A stretch of 39,707 nt of DNA from a virus. This document shows, piece by piece, positions 7,184 to 15,001 of the stretch. The notes under the pieces are model-generated. The model saw only the letters and a list, made by a program, of their open reading frames with translations. It was not told the origin of the DNA and searched no databases. Every line of letters begins with the position of its first letter. The stretch's first letter is position 1. Position numbers and translations under genes: made by a program. Where the stretch lies: positions 1 to 39,707 of the IMG/VR virus record IMGVR_UViG_3300028044_000025; one strand, written 5' to 3'.

Positions 7184-7995
7184 GCAAACTAGAATATGTA
7201 GAGATTTACCCAAAAGTAGACGTATACAGAAATGTATTAAAAAGCCCTGAGCAAATGTATAAGGTAATGAGTGAGTCAGAAAAAACATCACAGGGAAAGT
7301 ATTTCTTAAAAACATGGGATCCATGGGCACACTTTGGTACATACACTCAAAAGAAAGATATGCGTGAAATTACATCAGAGCAGACAGATGAAGAAATGTT
7401 CATAAAAGAAAAAGCATTTGTTGATGAAGTAGAAGATGCATACAATAAGGTAATTTTAGATTATGTAGAAAGACAGGGTATAAATCTGCCAGATGGGTGG
7501 AGGTTTAGTGGATGTTCTTATTCCAAGTATAATCCTTCACTTGATCTAATGAATAATAAAATGACTATGCAGTATCATACAGATCACATAACCTCTCAAA
7601 AAGATATGCCTGGAGAGAAGTTTTTTATAACATGCACAATGTATATAAATGATGATTATGATGGTGGAGACATTGAATTCTTTATAGACGATAAACTCAT
7701 TAATCATAAGCCAGTCGCTGGAGACATACTGGTGTTTCCATCTACAGAGCCATATTATCATGGTGTAAAAACTATTGAAAAGAATGAAAAATTTTTTGTA
7801 AGAAATTTTGTCATGATTCCATTTGATGGAACTAAAGAATGGCTAAACAATCAAAAAACTTTTGGTGCATACAAATGGGCTCAAATGGAAGCTGAAAGAA
7901 TTAAGTACGAAGATCCAAAAAATATGAGATATTTACAAAATGGAAAACCAGTCTTGTATGATGAATTGCCCAACATAAAAGGAGATAAGAAATAA
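7180..7995 (+). CDS. 2-oxoglutarate/Fe(II) oxygenase 3
   Basis: 271 residues, taking the ATG at 7180 rather than the upstream ATG at 7144; AGGAGA (7165-7170) is well spaced for 7180, and the upstream start would overlap the preceding gene by 40 bases. Iron ligands are His133 and Asp135 (YHTDHIT) and His194 (YYHGVK). The 2-oxoglutarate anchor is Lys204 or Arg208 (EKFFVRNF). The strand pair NDDYDGGDIEF and KPVAGDILVFPS fits the family. Compared with the other four, it has a longer N-terminal part and a C-terminal tail of about 55 residues rich in Trp, Tyr, Lys and Glu. It joins oxygenase 2 by ATGA and oxygenase 4 by TAATG, so these three are translated together. Confidence 0.85.
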   Translation: MSKLEYVEIYPKVDVYRNVLKSPEQMYKVMSESEKTSQGKYFLKTWDPWAHFGTYTQKKDMREITSEQTDEEMFIKEKAFVDEVEDAYNKVILDYVERQGINLPDGWRFSGCSYSKYNPSLDLMNNKMTMQYHTDHITSQKDMPGEKFFITCTMYINDDYDGGDIEFFIDDKLINHKPVAGDILVFPSTEPYYHGVKTIEKNEKFFVRNFVMIPFDGTKEWLNNQKTFGAYKWAQMEAERIKYEDPKNMRYLQNGKPVLYDELPNIKGDKK

Positions 7996-8753
7996 TGGAA
8001 AGAGATATGATTATAACAAGACATAAATCAGACATTGTAACTTATGAAAACTTTCTTACTAAAGAAGAATGTGAGTCTATCATAAAGGTGTTAGACATAA
8101 AGATGGAAAAGGGCGAACTATCATGGATGCCAATTTCTTTTTATGAGTCATACTCATCTGGAATGCCAGAAGTAAATGACCCAGATACAATTGCTTGTGG
8201 ACTTCCAGGAGACTTTTTTCAGGTTTTAAGACAAAGGGTGATTAATGCAACAGCAGATATGGCTGATAAAAATCCTGAACAAATGTCACAGATAAGCTGG
8301 CACTCTCAACGATGGGCTCCAGGAGCATTTGCAAATATGCATTCAGATAATACTGATAATGACGGACATTCTGGAGCATTTACTAGAAGCAGATATGCAA
8401 CATTTATTTATCTCAATGATGACTTTGAAGATGGTGTTTTAAACTTTAAGAATGGTTTAACAATAATTCCACAAGCTGGAAAACTTGCCACGTTTGCTGG
8501 AGGCTTTGAGAATATGCATGAGGTTACAACAGTTAAGAAATCAATCAGATACACTCTAGGTTCATTCTGGGATGATAGAGAAGAGTCAGATTATCCACAA
8601 GAAGTTAGAGATGCTTGGGCAGAAGAGCTTGCTAAGGTGAGGGCATATCAAAAAGAAGAACAAAAACAGTGGGAAGAAATAAGACAAGATGGTTTACGAA
8701 TAAAGTCTGATGGGTCTAAATATCCAGCAAAAGATGTAGAAGGTGATAAATAA
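7995..8753 (+). CDS. 2-oxoglutarate/Fe(II) oxygenase 4
   Basis: 252 residues starting in a TAATG overlap; AAAAGGAGAT upstream is a ribosome site, and Met5 is an alternative start. Iron ligands are His116 and Asp118 (NMHSDNT) and His175 (ENMHEVT); Arg185 (SIRYTLG) should bind 2-oxoglutarate. The usual DDYEGGEL strand is changed to DDFEDGVLNF. This copy is the most divergent of the five by eye, with an insertion (TDNDGHSGAFTRS) after the HxD motif, and a charged, coiled-coil-like C-terminus (residues about 195-252) ending in Asp-Lys. These differences suggest a different substrate from copies 1, 2 and 5. Confidence 0.85.
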   Translation: MERDMIITRHKSDIVTYENFLTKEECESIIKVLDIKMEKGELSWMPISFYESYSSGMPEVNDPDTIACGLPGDFFQVLRQRVINATADMADKNPEQMSQISWHSQRWAPGAFANMHSDNTDNDGHSGAFTRSRYATFIYLNDDFEDGVLNFKNGLTIIPQAGKLATFAGGFENMHEVTTVKKSIRYTLGSFWDDREESDYPQEVRDAWAEELAKVRAYQKEEQKQWEEIRQDGLRIKSDGSKYPAKDVEGDK

Positions 8754-9386
8754 ATGTACACTATGTTTGATTTAAAAAGTGTTCAAGATGGCATCTATTA
8801 CTTTGAAAATGTTATTAGCTACGAAACAGAACTATTGGATTTAACAAACACGATAGATTTAGACGAAAAATCTCATATAAGAATACCAAAATGGGAGCCA
8901 TGGTATTCTAGTAACGATATGTCAACCATGTATGGTCAAAAAAAGTTTATCAATGTTTCTAATTTAAAAAAATCTACTGGAGATGATTTATTAGATAAAA
9001 ATACTCTTTATATAATAAACAGCTTGCTTATGGCACCAGAGATGTGCGCTATTAATTTTTGCAAGTTTAACAAAATTGATCAATCTGAAATTAATCTAGA
9101 TCTAAACTATATATCTTTAAACAGGTATGACTCTGGAAAAGGTATGGGGCACCACTATGATGGTCAAGACGGAGACTCTAATCTTAGATATTCTTTTGTT
9201 GTGTATCTAAATGATGATTATGAAGGCGGAGAGATTAGCTTTCCAAATCAAAATGTTACCATTAAGCCTAAAGCAGGCAGCCTAGTGATGTTCCCATCTC
9301 AACAGCCGTACATCCATGAATCAAAACCAGTGCTATCTGGAGTAAAGTATATGTATACTACACATTGGGTAAATAAAACAAACTAA
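8754..9386 (+). CDS. 2-oxoglutarate/Fe(II) oxygenase 5
   Basis: 210 residues, directly abutting gene 4, with GAAGGTG (8737-8743) as ribosome site. Iron ligands are His134 and Asp136 in GHHYDGQ and His188 in YIHESK; Lys198 (SGVKYMY) is the expected 2-oxoglutarate contact. The DDYEGGEISFP and IKPKAGSLVMFPS phrases are close to those in copy 1, and the two also end their catalytic domains the same way (S-G-x-K-Y), so copies 1 and 5 may be the most closely related pair. It is the last gene of the cassette; the terminator at 9444-9474 follows 57 bases later. The substrate is unknown. Confidence 0.87.
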   Translation: MYTMFDLKSVQDGIYYFENVISYETELLDLTNTIDLDEKSHIRIPKWEPWYSSNDMSTMYGQKKFINVSNLKKSTGDDLLDKNTLYIINSLLMAPEMCAINFCKFNKIDQSEINLDLNYISLNRYDSGKGMGHHYDGQDGDSNLRYSFVVYLNDDYEGGEISFPNQNVTIKPKAGSLVMFPSQQPYIHESKPVLSGVKYMYTTHWVNKTN

Positions 9387-9443
9387 CAAATAACAATGTA
9401 TTACTTTTCATAATGTAAAGCTGTAACCTTAAAGTAAAGATTT

Positions 9444-9474
9444 ACACGTTCTGTTTGAGCGTGTTTTTCTTTTT
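9444..9474 (+). terminator. Intrinsic terminator after the oxygenase cassette
   Basis: An 8-pair stem (9444-9451 with 9457-9464, one G-T wobble) closes a five-base loop, followed by a run of ten Ts interrupted by one C. It separates the accessory cassette from the reductase gene. The rest of the 165-base gap (9387-9551) holds the next promoter and a leader hairpin; I see no tRNA there. Confidence 0.85.
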
Positions 9475-9481
9475 AAAACCA

Positions 9482-9490
9482 TGATATACT
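9482..9490 (+). promoter_or_regulatory. Extended -10 promoter for the ribonucleotide reductase
   Basis: TGATATACT (hexamer 9485-9490) directly after the terminator. Transcription from about 9497 would give a 55-base leader. Its first bases form a 6-pair hairpin (9498-9503 with 9511-9516), followed by a T-rich stretch and GAAAGG (9536-9541) as ribosome site. Confidence 0.6.
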
Positions 9491-9551
9491 TAACACTACT
9501 TCAGAAAACGTGAAGTGCTCACTTAATTTTATTTTGAAAGGTACATAATAA

Positions 9552-11585
9552 ATGTCAGAAAGCGTATTCTCATTCCGTCTATCAGAGGACTTTGTAACCA
9601 AGTACTCACTAACTCCAGCACCATTTGGATTTTCAGATGCAGGCTCTAACTCACTGGGAGAGATTACATTTATTCGTACCTATTCTCGTGTTAAAGAAGA
9701 TGGAACCAAAGAGCGCTGGCATGAAGTATGCCGTCGTGTAATTGAAGGTATGTACTCAGTTCAGAAGAACCATGCCAAAGACAACCGTCTTCCATGGAAT
9801 GATAACAAGGCTCAGAAGTCAGCACAAGAGGCATTCCAAAGAATGTTTGAGTTGAAGTGGACTCCTCCAGGTCGTGGTCTATGGGCATTTGGTACTCCAA
9901 TGACTATGGAGAAACGTAACTCTGCTTCACTTCAAAACTGTGCAATGGTATCTACTCGTGATCTTGATCGTAATGATCCAGGTGCATTATTTGCTTGGGT
10001 AATGGATGCATTAATGTTAGGTATTGGTGTAGGGTTTGATACCCTTGGACAAGACAAGCAAATGTCTATTTATGCTCCAACTGAGCCAGCATATATCTAT
10101 GAAATCCCAGATACTCGTGAAGGATGGGTAGAGTCTGTTAGATTACTTATTAATTCATTCCTTCGTCAAAACCAACCTATTCAACAGTTTAACTATGACC
10201 TCATCCGACCTCTAGGTGCCCCTATTAAGGGCTTTGGAGGCGTTGCAAGCGGTCCAGAACCACTTATTGATCTCCATACACGGATTCGTAATGTAATCGG
10301 TTCTAGAGCAGGAGAAGCCCTTGATAGCCGTGCCATTGTAGACCTTGTAAATCTTATTGGTACTTGTGTTGTTTCTGGAAATGTTCGTCGTTCTGCTACC
10401 CTTGCACTTGGCGTTCCAGAAGATGAAGGTTTTATTAATCTTAAAAATCCAGAAGTATTTCCTGAAAGAAATTCATATGATCCAGAAAAGCCAGGTTGGG
10501 CTTGGATGAGTAATAATTCTATTGCTGCTGAAATTGGAACTAAGTATGAAGATTATGTAGATTTAATTGCAGACAACGGAGAACCAGGATTTATCTGGCT
10601 TGATGTTGCTCGTAATTATGGAAGACTTGCAGATGCTCCAGATTATAAAGATGCTCGTATCATGGGATTTAATCCATGTGCTGAACAACCACTTGAGAGT
10701 TATGAATTATGCACACTAGTAGAAGTTCATCTTAATCGTCATGATTCTAAAGAAGATTTCTTAAAGACATTAAAGTTTGCCTACCTTTATGGAAAGACTG
10801 TAACTCTTATGCCAACACACTGGCAGCAGACAAACGGTATCATGCAACGTAATCGTCGTATTGGTACATCACTTACAGGTATTGCTGCATTTGCTGATGA
10901 GCACGGTCTTCCAACAACTCGTGAATGGATGGACGAAGGATATAATACAATTCGTCAATATGATCATTCATATTCAGAGTGGCTATGTGTTCGTGAGTCA
11001 GTTCGTGTAACTACCGTCAAGCCATCAGGATCTGTATCACTTCTTTCTGGTGCTACTCCTGGAGTTCACTGGGGACCTGGTGGAGAATTCTATCTTCGTG
11101 CTATTCGTTTTGGAGATCAAGATCCAATGTTGCATTTATTTAAAGCAGCGGGATATAAAATTGAACCAGATCTAGTATCAGCAAATACCTCAGTAGTATA
11201 CTTCCCAGTTGCATCAGGACACAAGCGTTCTGAGAAGCAGGTAAGCCTATTTGAGAAGATTGGTCTAGCAGCAACTGCTCAGAAGTACTGGTCAGATAAT
11301 GGTGTTTCTGTGACACTTTCATTTGACAAGGAGACTGAAAAGAAGTTTATTGCTCCAGCACTCAACATGTACGAGGGACAGTTAAAGGCGGTGTCATTCC
11401 TACCAATGGGAGATAAGGTCTATCCTCAGCAACCATACTCAGAAATCACACGAGAAGAATATAACTCTTACGTGGGCAAGATTGGCAAGATTGATTGGTC
11501 TGCTATCTATGACGGCAATGACAATCTTGACGCTGAGTCAGAGAAATATTGCTCTACAGACGCATGTGAGATAAAGCTGTATTAA
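9552..11585 (+). CDS. nrdJ: Class II adenosylcobalamin-dependent ribonucleoside-triphosphate reductase
   Basis: 677 residues. It reduces ribonucleotides to deoxyribonucleotides using a B12 cofactor for radical formation, supplying DNA precursors during infection; it needs no second subunit and no oxygen. The sequence resembles the monomeric Lactobacillus-type enzyme (RTPR). Visible key residues are Cys130 (LQNCAMVS) and Cys387 (ESYELC), the redox pair; Cys376 in NPCAEQ as thiyl-radical site, with Asn374 and Glu378; and the C-terminal pair Cys667 and Cys672 (CSTDAC) that passes electrons from thioredoxin. The 11-residue gap between Cys376 and Cys387 matches the Lactobacillus enzyme, which is somewhat longer (about 740 residues). 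Arginine is mostly CGT, as in the capsid gene and unlike the oxygenases. Flanked by its own terminator and promoter, it is transcribed alone or into the head genes. Confidence 0.95.
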   Translation: MSESVFSFRLSEDFVTKYSLTPAPFGFSDAGSNSLGEITFIRTYSRVKEDGTKERWHEVCRRVIEGMYSVQKNHAKDNRLPWNDNKAQKSAQEAFQRMFELKWTPPGRGLWAFGTPMTMEKRNSASLQNCAMVSTRDLDRNDPGALFAWVMDALMLGIGVGFDTLGQDKQMSIYAPTEPAYIYEIPDTREGWVESVRLLINSFLRQNQPIQQFNYDLIRPLGAPIKGFGGVASGPEPLIDLHTRIRNVIGSRAGEALDSRAIVDLVNLIGTCVVSGNVRRSATLALGVPEDEGFINLKNPEVFPERNSYDPEKPGWAWMSNNSIAAEIGTKYEDYVDLIADNGEPGFIWLDVARNYGRLADAPDYKDARIMGFNPCAEQPLESYELCTLVEVHLNRHDSKEDFLKTLKFAYLYGKTVTLMPTHWQQTNGIMQRNRRIGTSLTGIAAFADEHGLPTTREWMDEGYNTIRQYDHSYSEWLCVRESVRVTTVKPSGSVSLLSGATPGVHWGPGGEFYLRAIRFGDQDPMLHLFKAAGYKIEPDLVSANTSVVYFPVASGHKRSEKQVSLFEKIGLAATAQKYWSDNGVSVTLSFDKETEKKFIAPALNMYEGQLKAVSFLPMGDKVYPQQPYSEITREEYNSYVGKIGKIDWSAIYDGNDNLDAESEKYCSTDACEIKLY

Positions 11586-11616
11586 TGGTTGCAGTCTGCA
11601 CAGATTCTTAGCAATA

Positions 11617-11625
11617 TGGTATACT
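11617..11625 (+). promoter_or_regulatory. Extended -10 promoter, leaderless type, start of the head module
   Basis: TGGTATACT (hexamer 11620-11625). Seven bases separate it from the ATG at 11633, so the transcript should begin at or next to the start codon; there is no ribosome site. The in-frame ATG at 11627 is only one base from the -10 and could not lie in the transcript. Confidence 0.65.
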
Positions 11626-11632
11626 TATGGTT

Positions 11633-12040
11633 ATGAGTACAACAAATAATCCATTAATTAATCAAAAGACTGGCTTGCCTATTGTTGGTAATGTCCGAAA
11701 AAAGGTAATTGAAAAGAACTATGACTGGGGCCTATACGTTTACAAAAAGGCTTCTGGAAAGTGGTTTACTGACGGAGAAGGCAGTGTGCTTAACATTGAG
11801 TCCATGCGTGGTGATATCTCTAAAATTTCTGAATTAAAAGATGCAGCAAGACACTTTGGAGATCCAGGTGATGGTGATGCAGTGTTCGTTGCTGGACTAA
11901 CAAGAATTAGTGAAGAAGAGCATTCAGAGCAACTTGATCGTATGGTCAATGGCTTAATTCCATCAGTGAATGATTTGGGTGCATGGCATGCAGCACAACA
12001 GACTTTAAAGACTCATGGAAAAGAGGCATTTGATGAGTAA
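11633..12040 (+). CDS. Conserved-looking small protein before the portal gene, function unknown
   Basis: 135 residues from the ATG at 11633, chosen because the promoter at 11617-11625 excludes the ATG at 11627. I do not recognise it. The first 60 residues include WGLYVYKKASGKWFTDGEGSVLNIES, which looks like a small beta domain; the remainder is helical and acidic, with DPGDGDAVFVAGL and HSEQLDRMVNGL. No cysteines or membrane segments. It occupies the position where small terminase-associated or portal-accompanying genes are often found, and the portal ATG lies inside its final codons, so the two are translationally coupled. A role in DNA packaging or portal assembly is possible but not shown by the sequence. 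Confidence 0.6.
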   Translation: MSTTNNPLINQKTGLPIVGNVRKKVIEKNYDWGLYVYKKASGKWFTDGEGSVLNIESMRGDISKISELKDAARHFGDPGDGDAVFVAGLTRISEEEHSEQLDRMVNGLIPSVNDLGAWHAAQQTLKTHGKEAFDE

Positions 12041-13643
12041 TGATGAAGACTACACATACATTTCTGCCAGCTTAAATACACAGGCTGAAAAAGAAAATCC
12101 ATTTAAAGACCAAGACCCATTCAATAAATCTTGGGATATTCTAAAAGACTATGCTGGACTAGATCAAAACTTTCGTAGAAGAACTGCAAGAAACATTGGA
12201 AAAGCACTAGATATAAATAACCCAGCATATCTTGATTCAGCAAATGCAACTCCTTCTGGAGTAGATGCTGGATCAAAAGCTATCAACCCTGGAACGGTAT
12301 ATCGTAATGGATATGGAATTTATGATGTAATTACTCCACCATATAATCTTTATGAACTTGCAAATTTTTATGATACTTCATTTGCTAACCATGCTGCTAT
12401 TGATGCTAAGGTAGCCAATATTGTTGGACTTGGATATTCATTTGAAGTAACAGATCGTACAATGCTAAGTCTTGAAAATAAAGATGATGAGTTGGCAGTT
12501 GGTCGTGCTCGTAAGCGTATTGAAAGAATGAAGCTTGAAATGCGTGACTGGCTAGAAAACCTAAATGATGATGATTCTTTTACCAAGACAATGGAAAAGG
12601 TTTATACAGACGTTGAGTCTACTGGAAATGGGTATATTGAAGTAGGTCGCACTGTTAACGGAGATATTGGCTACATTGGCCACATCCCTTCAACTACTGT
12701 TCGTATCCGTCGTTTACGTGATGGATACATGCAGATCATTGGACAAAAAATTGTTTACTTTAGAAACTTTGGTGCAAAGAATACTAACCCAGTAACAGAT
12801 GATCCACGTCCAAATGAAATCATTCATATCAAAGAATATTCTCCACTCAATACATATTATGGAATCCCTGACATTATTGCAGCACTACCATCATTGATTG
12901 GTGATCAGCTTGCATCACAATACAATATTGATTATTTTGAGAATAAGGCTGTTCCACGATATGTCGTAACACTTAAGGGTGCAAAGCTATCTGGAGAAGC
13001 AGAAGACAAGATGTTCCGTTTCTTGCAAACAGGACTTAAGGCACAATCTCATAGAACTCTTTACATCCCACTTCCTGGTGATACAGACCAGAACAAGGTT
13101 GAGTTTGATATGAAGCCAATTGAGAACGGTATTCAGGATGGATCATTTAAAGAGTACCGTAAGCAAAATCGTGATGATATTCTTGTTGCACATCAGGTTC
13201 CAATTTCAAAACTTGGCGGTACTGACTCAGCAGCAATCGCAGCATCAATTGCACAAGACAGAACATTTAAAGAGCAGGTATCTCGTCCAGCTCAAGGACA
13301 CCTAAATAAAGTAATTAGCAAGATCATTAAGGAAAAGACAGATATCCTTGAACTTAAGTTTAATGAACTCACTCTAACTGACGAGATTACTCAGTCACAG
13401 ATTCTTGAGAGATATGTTAAGACTCAGGTCATGATGCCAAATGAGGCTCGTGAAGCTATTGGTCTTCCACAGCATCCAGATGGAGACGCTCCATTTATTA
13501 TGTCTGCAAGACAGGCTACAGATGCTGCAGCCAACAGTGCTGGTAATAGATCAAGGGATTCAGAAAGAGCAAATAACCAATCCGATGGTCCTGCAACAAC
13601 AACTGGGCGTAATGCACAGGGTGAAGGTAGATCGTCTCAATAA
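12033..13643 (+). CDS. Portal protein
   Basis: 536 residues from the ATG at 12033, preceded by AAGAGG (12020-12026); the upstream in-frame ATG at 12015 has no ribosome site. The portal forms the ring at the head vertex through which DNA enters and leaves and to which the tail attaches. The sequence shows the phage-portal core: DVITPPYNLYELANFY near the N-terminus, the ISNPPNE-like DDPRPNEIIHIKEYSP stretch, YGIPDI near residue 280, the long helix QLASQYNIDYFENKAVP, and the HQVPISKLGG-type motif with GSFKEYRKQNRDDILVAHQ before it. The last 50 residues are a low-complexity Ala/Asn/Arg/Gly/Gln tail. It follows no terminase gene, which is unusual since terminase normally sits just upstream. Confidence 0.9.
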   Translation: MSNDEDYTYISASLNTQAEKENPFKDQDPFNKSWDILKDYAGLDQNFRRRTARNIGKALDINNPAYLDSANATPSGVDAGSKAINPGTVYRNGYGIYDVITPPYNLYELANFYDTSFANHAAIDAKVANIVGLGYSFEVTDRTMLSLENKDDELAVGRARKRIERMKLEMRDWLENLNDDDSFTKTMEKVYTDVESTGNGYIEVGRTVNGDIGYIGHIPSTTVRIRRLRDGYMQIIGQKIVYFRNFGAKNTNPVTDDPRPNEIIHIKEYSPLNTYYGIPDIIAALPSLIGDQLASQYNIDYFENKAVPRYVVTLKGAKLSGEAEDKMFRFLQTGLKAQSHRTLYIPLPGDTDQNKVEFDMKPIENGIQDGSFKEYRKQNRDDILVAHQVPISKLGGTDSAAIAASIAQDRTFKEQVSRPAQGHLNKVISKIIKEKTDILELKFNELTLTDEITQSQILERYVKTQVMMPNEAREAIGLPQHPDGDAPFIMSARQATDAAANSAGNRSRDSERANNQSDGPATTTGRNAQGEGRSSQ

Positions 13644-13665
13644 TTAAGAAAAGTTATAAAAGGTT

Positions 13666-13674
13666 TGGTATAAT
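13666..13674 (+). promoter_or_regulatory. Extended -10 promoter for the protease-scaffold gene
   Basis: TGGTATAAT (hexamer 13669-13674), nine bases before the ATG at 13684. A start seven bases downstream would leave a leader of about three bases and no ribosome site, so the mRNA is nearly leaderless. Confidence 0.65.
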
Positions 13675-13683
13675 AGAAACGCT

Positions 13684-14976
13684 ATGAATATAAATAAAGC
13701 TCATTGGACCACCCAAGGTGATAGTGTTCGCCTATCAATGCCTCTTACAAAGGTTGATGAAGGCCGTCGTATTGTTTCTGGTTTTGCATCTCTAGATAAC
13801 CTAGACAAGCAAGATGACATCGTAACAACAGAAGCATCTATGGAAGCTTTTGCAAAATTCCGTGGGAACATTAGAGAAATGCATCAGCCATCAGCAATAG
13901 GAAAGATGGTTTCATTTAAAGAAGAAAAATATTTTGATCCAGAGTCAAAGAAGTTCTACAAGGGCGTTTTTGTTTCAGCTTACATTTCAAAGGGTGCACA
14001 AGATGCTTGGGAAAAAGTTCTTGATGGAACCTATACTGGTTTTTCAATTGGTGGAAGAATGAACAAGTGGGATGATGCTTATGATGAAGATCTAGAGAAG
14101 TCCATTAGAGTTATTAAGGAATATGATTTGATAGAGTTGAGTCTTGTTGATTCCCCTGCAAATCAGTTTGCAAATATTATGTCAGTTGAAAAAGTTGACG
14201 GTGTAAATACAATAACAGGATCATCAGCAAACACTATTGTTGAAAACGTATTCTGGGATCAAGAGTCTGGACTTATAACTGTATCTGAAAACGAAACAGA
14301 GCTTAGCCCAATATCTGGCGAAGAAATGAAAAATATTGGATTTGTTGAAAAAAATGATTCAGAAAAAACCACAATGATAAAGTTCTTAGTTGATAGTGCA
14401 AAAGGCATTAGAACAATTAAGATAGCAAAGGAGGATAATCCTATGACAGAAAATACAGATGTAGTTGCAGAAGCAACTCCAGAAGTTGAAACAGTTGAGG
14501 TTGCTCCAGAGGCTCCAGCAGAGATTGTCGCAGAAACACCAGAGGTTGCAGCAGAAGTTGTAACTGAAAAGTCAGATGCTGCAGTTGAAGAGGGTACTGC
14601 TCCTTCTATTGAAGAAGTAACAGAGAAGGCTGATGAAGCAATTGTTGAGGTTGCGTCAGCAACAGCAGAAGTTGCTAAAGCAGTTTCTGATATTCAGAAC
14701 TCTGTAACTAATGCCTTGAGCGATCTAGCAGCAACAGTAAAGGCTATGCAGGTTAATGTTGATGCAATCACAAAGTCTCTTGAGTCCGTAACCAATGAGG
14801 TTAAGGAAGTTAAGGGCAGTTTTAATGAGTTTGGAAAGACAGTTGATGCCGTAGTTGCAGATACAGCTTTCCGTAAGTCTGGCGATCTCGGCGAGATTGT
14901 ACAGGAATCACCAAAAGTGATTCAGAAATCCCTATGGGGCGGACGTTTCCTCACAAATTCCGACCTATTTAACTAA
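13684..14976 (+). CDS. Prohead protease fused to scaffold domain
   Basis: 430 residues. Residues 1-170 are an HK97-type (U35) prohead protease: SGFASLDNLDKQDDIV, then His67 (EMHQPSAIG) and Ser121 (TGFSIGGR) as likely catalytic residues, and ELSLVDSPANQ after them. It would cleave scaffold and capsid N-termini during head maturation. Residues about 250-430 are a Glu/Ala/Val/Pro-rich acidic segment followed by a long predicted coiled coil (about 310-395) and a conserved-looking end (WGGRFLTNSDLF), as in scaffolds. An in-frame start at residue 254 with a near-perfect ribosome site can produce the scaffold alone. The downstream neighbour is the capsid gene, 25 bases away. The start is set by the promoter just upstream. 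Confidence 0.88.
   Translation: MNINKAHWTTQGDSVRLSMPLTKVDEGRRIVSGFASLDNLDKQDDIVTTEASMEAFAKFRGNIREMHQPSAIGKMVSFKEEKYFDPESKKFYKGVFVSAYISKGAQDAWEKVLDGTYTGFSIGGRMNKWDDAYDEDLEKSIRVIKEYDLIELSLVDSPANQFANIMSVEKVDGVNTITGSSANTIVENVFWDQESGLITVSENETELSPISGEEMKNIGFVEKNDSEKTTMIKFLVDSAKGIRTIKIAKEDNPMTENTDVVAEATPEVETVEVAPEAPAEIVAETPEVAAEVVTEKSDAAVEEGTAPSIEEVTEKADEAIVEVASATAEVAKAVSDIQNSVTNALSDLAATVKAMQVNVDAITKSLESVTNEVKEVKGSFNEFGKTVDAVVADTAFRKSGDLGEIVQESPKVIQKSLWGGRFLTNSDLFN
14443..14976 (+). CDS. Nested in-frame scaffold protein (internal start)
   Basis: Inside the protease gene, AAAGGAGGA (14427-14435) lies seven bases before an ATG in the same frame (residue 254 of the long protein). It is among the strongest ribosome sites in the window and is hard to explain otherwise within coding DNA. 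The 177-residue product would be the acidic and coiled-coil scaffold without the protease. The arrangement copies lambda, where the scaffold Nu3 starts inside the protease gene C. The scaffold would be made in excess over the protease, which suits a structural helper removed after head assembly. Independent translation is inferred from the sequence, not measured. Confidence 0.7.
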   Translation: MTENTDVVAEATPEVETVEVAPEAPAEIVAETPEVAAEVVTEKSDAAVEEGTAPSIEEVTEKADEAIVEVASATAEVAKAVSDIQNSVTNALSDLAATVKAMQVNVDAITKSLESVTNEVKEVKGSFNEFGKTVDAVVADTAFRKSGDLGEIVQESPKVIQKSLWGGRFLTNSDLFN

Positions 14977-15001
14977 ATAAAATCACTAGGAGGTGAATAA
15001 T

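Noticed and set aside
9497-9551. B12 riboswitch before the cobalamin-dependent reductase
   Set aside because: The leader of about 55 bases is far too short for a cobalamin riboswitch and lacks its conserved B12-box.
11586-11616. Hairpin after the reductase gene (TGCAGTCTGCA) as terminator
   Set aside because: The loop would be very tight and no T-run follows.
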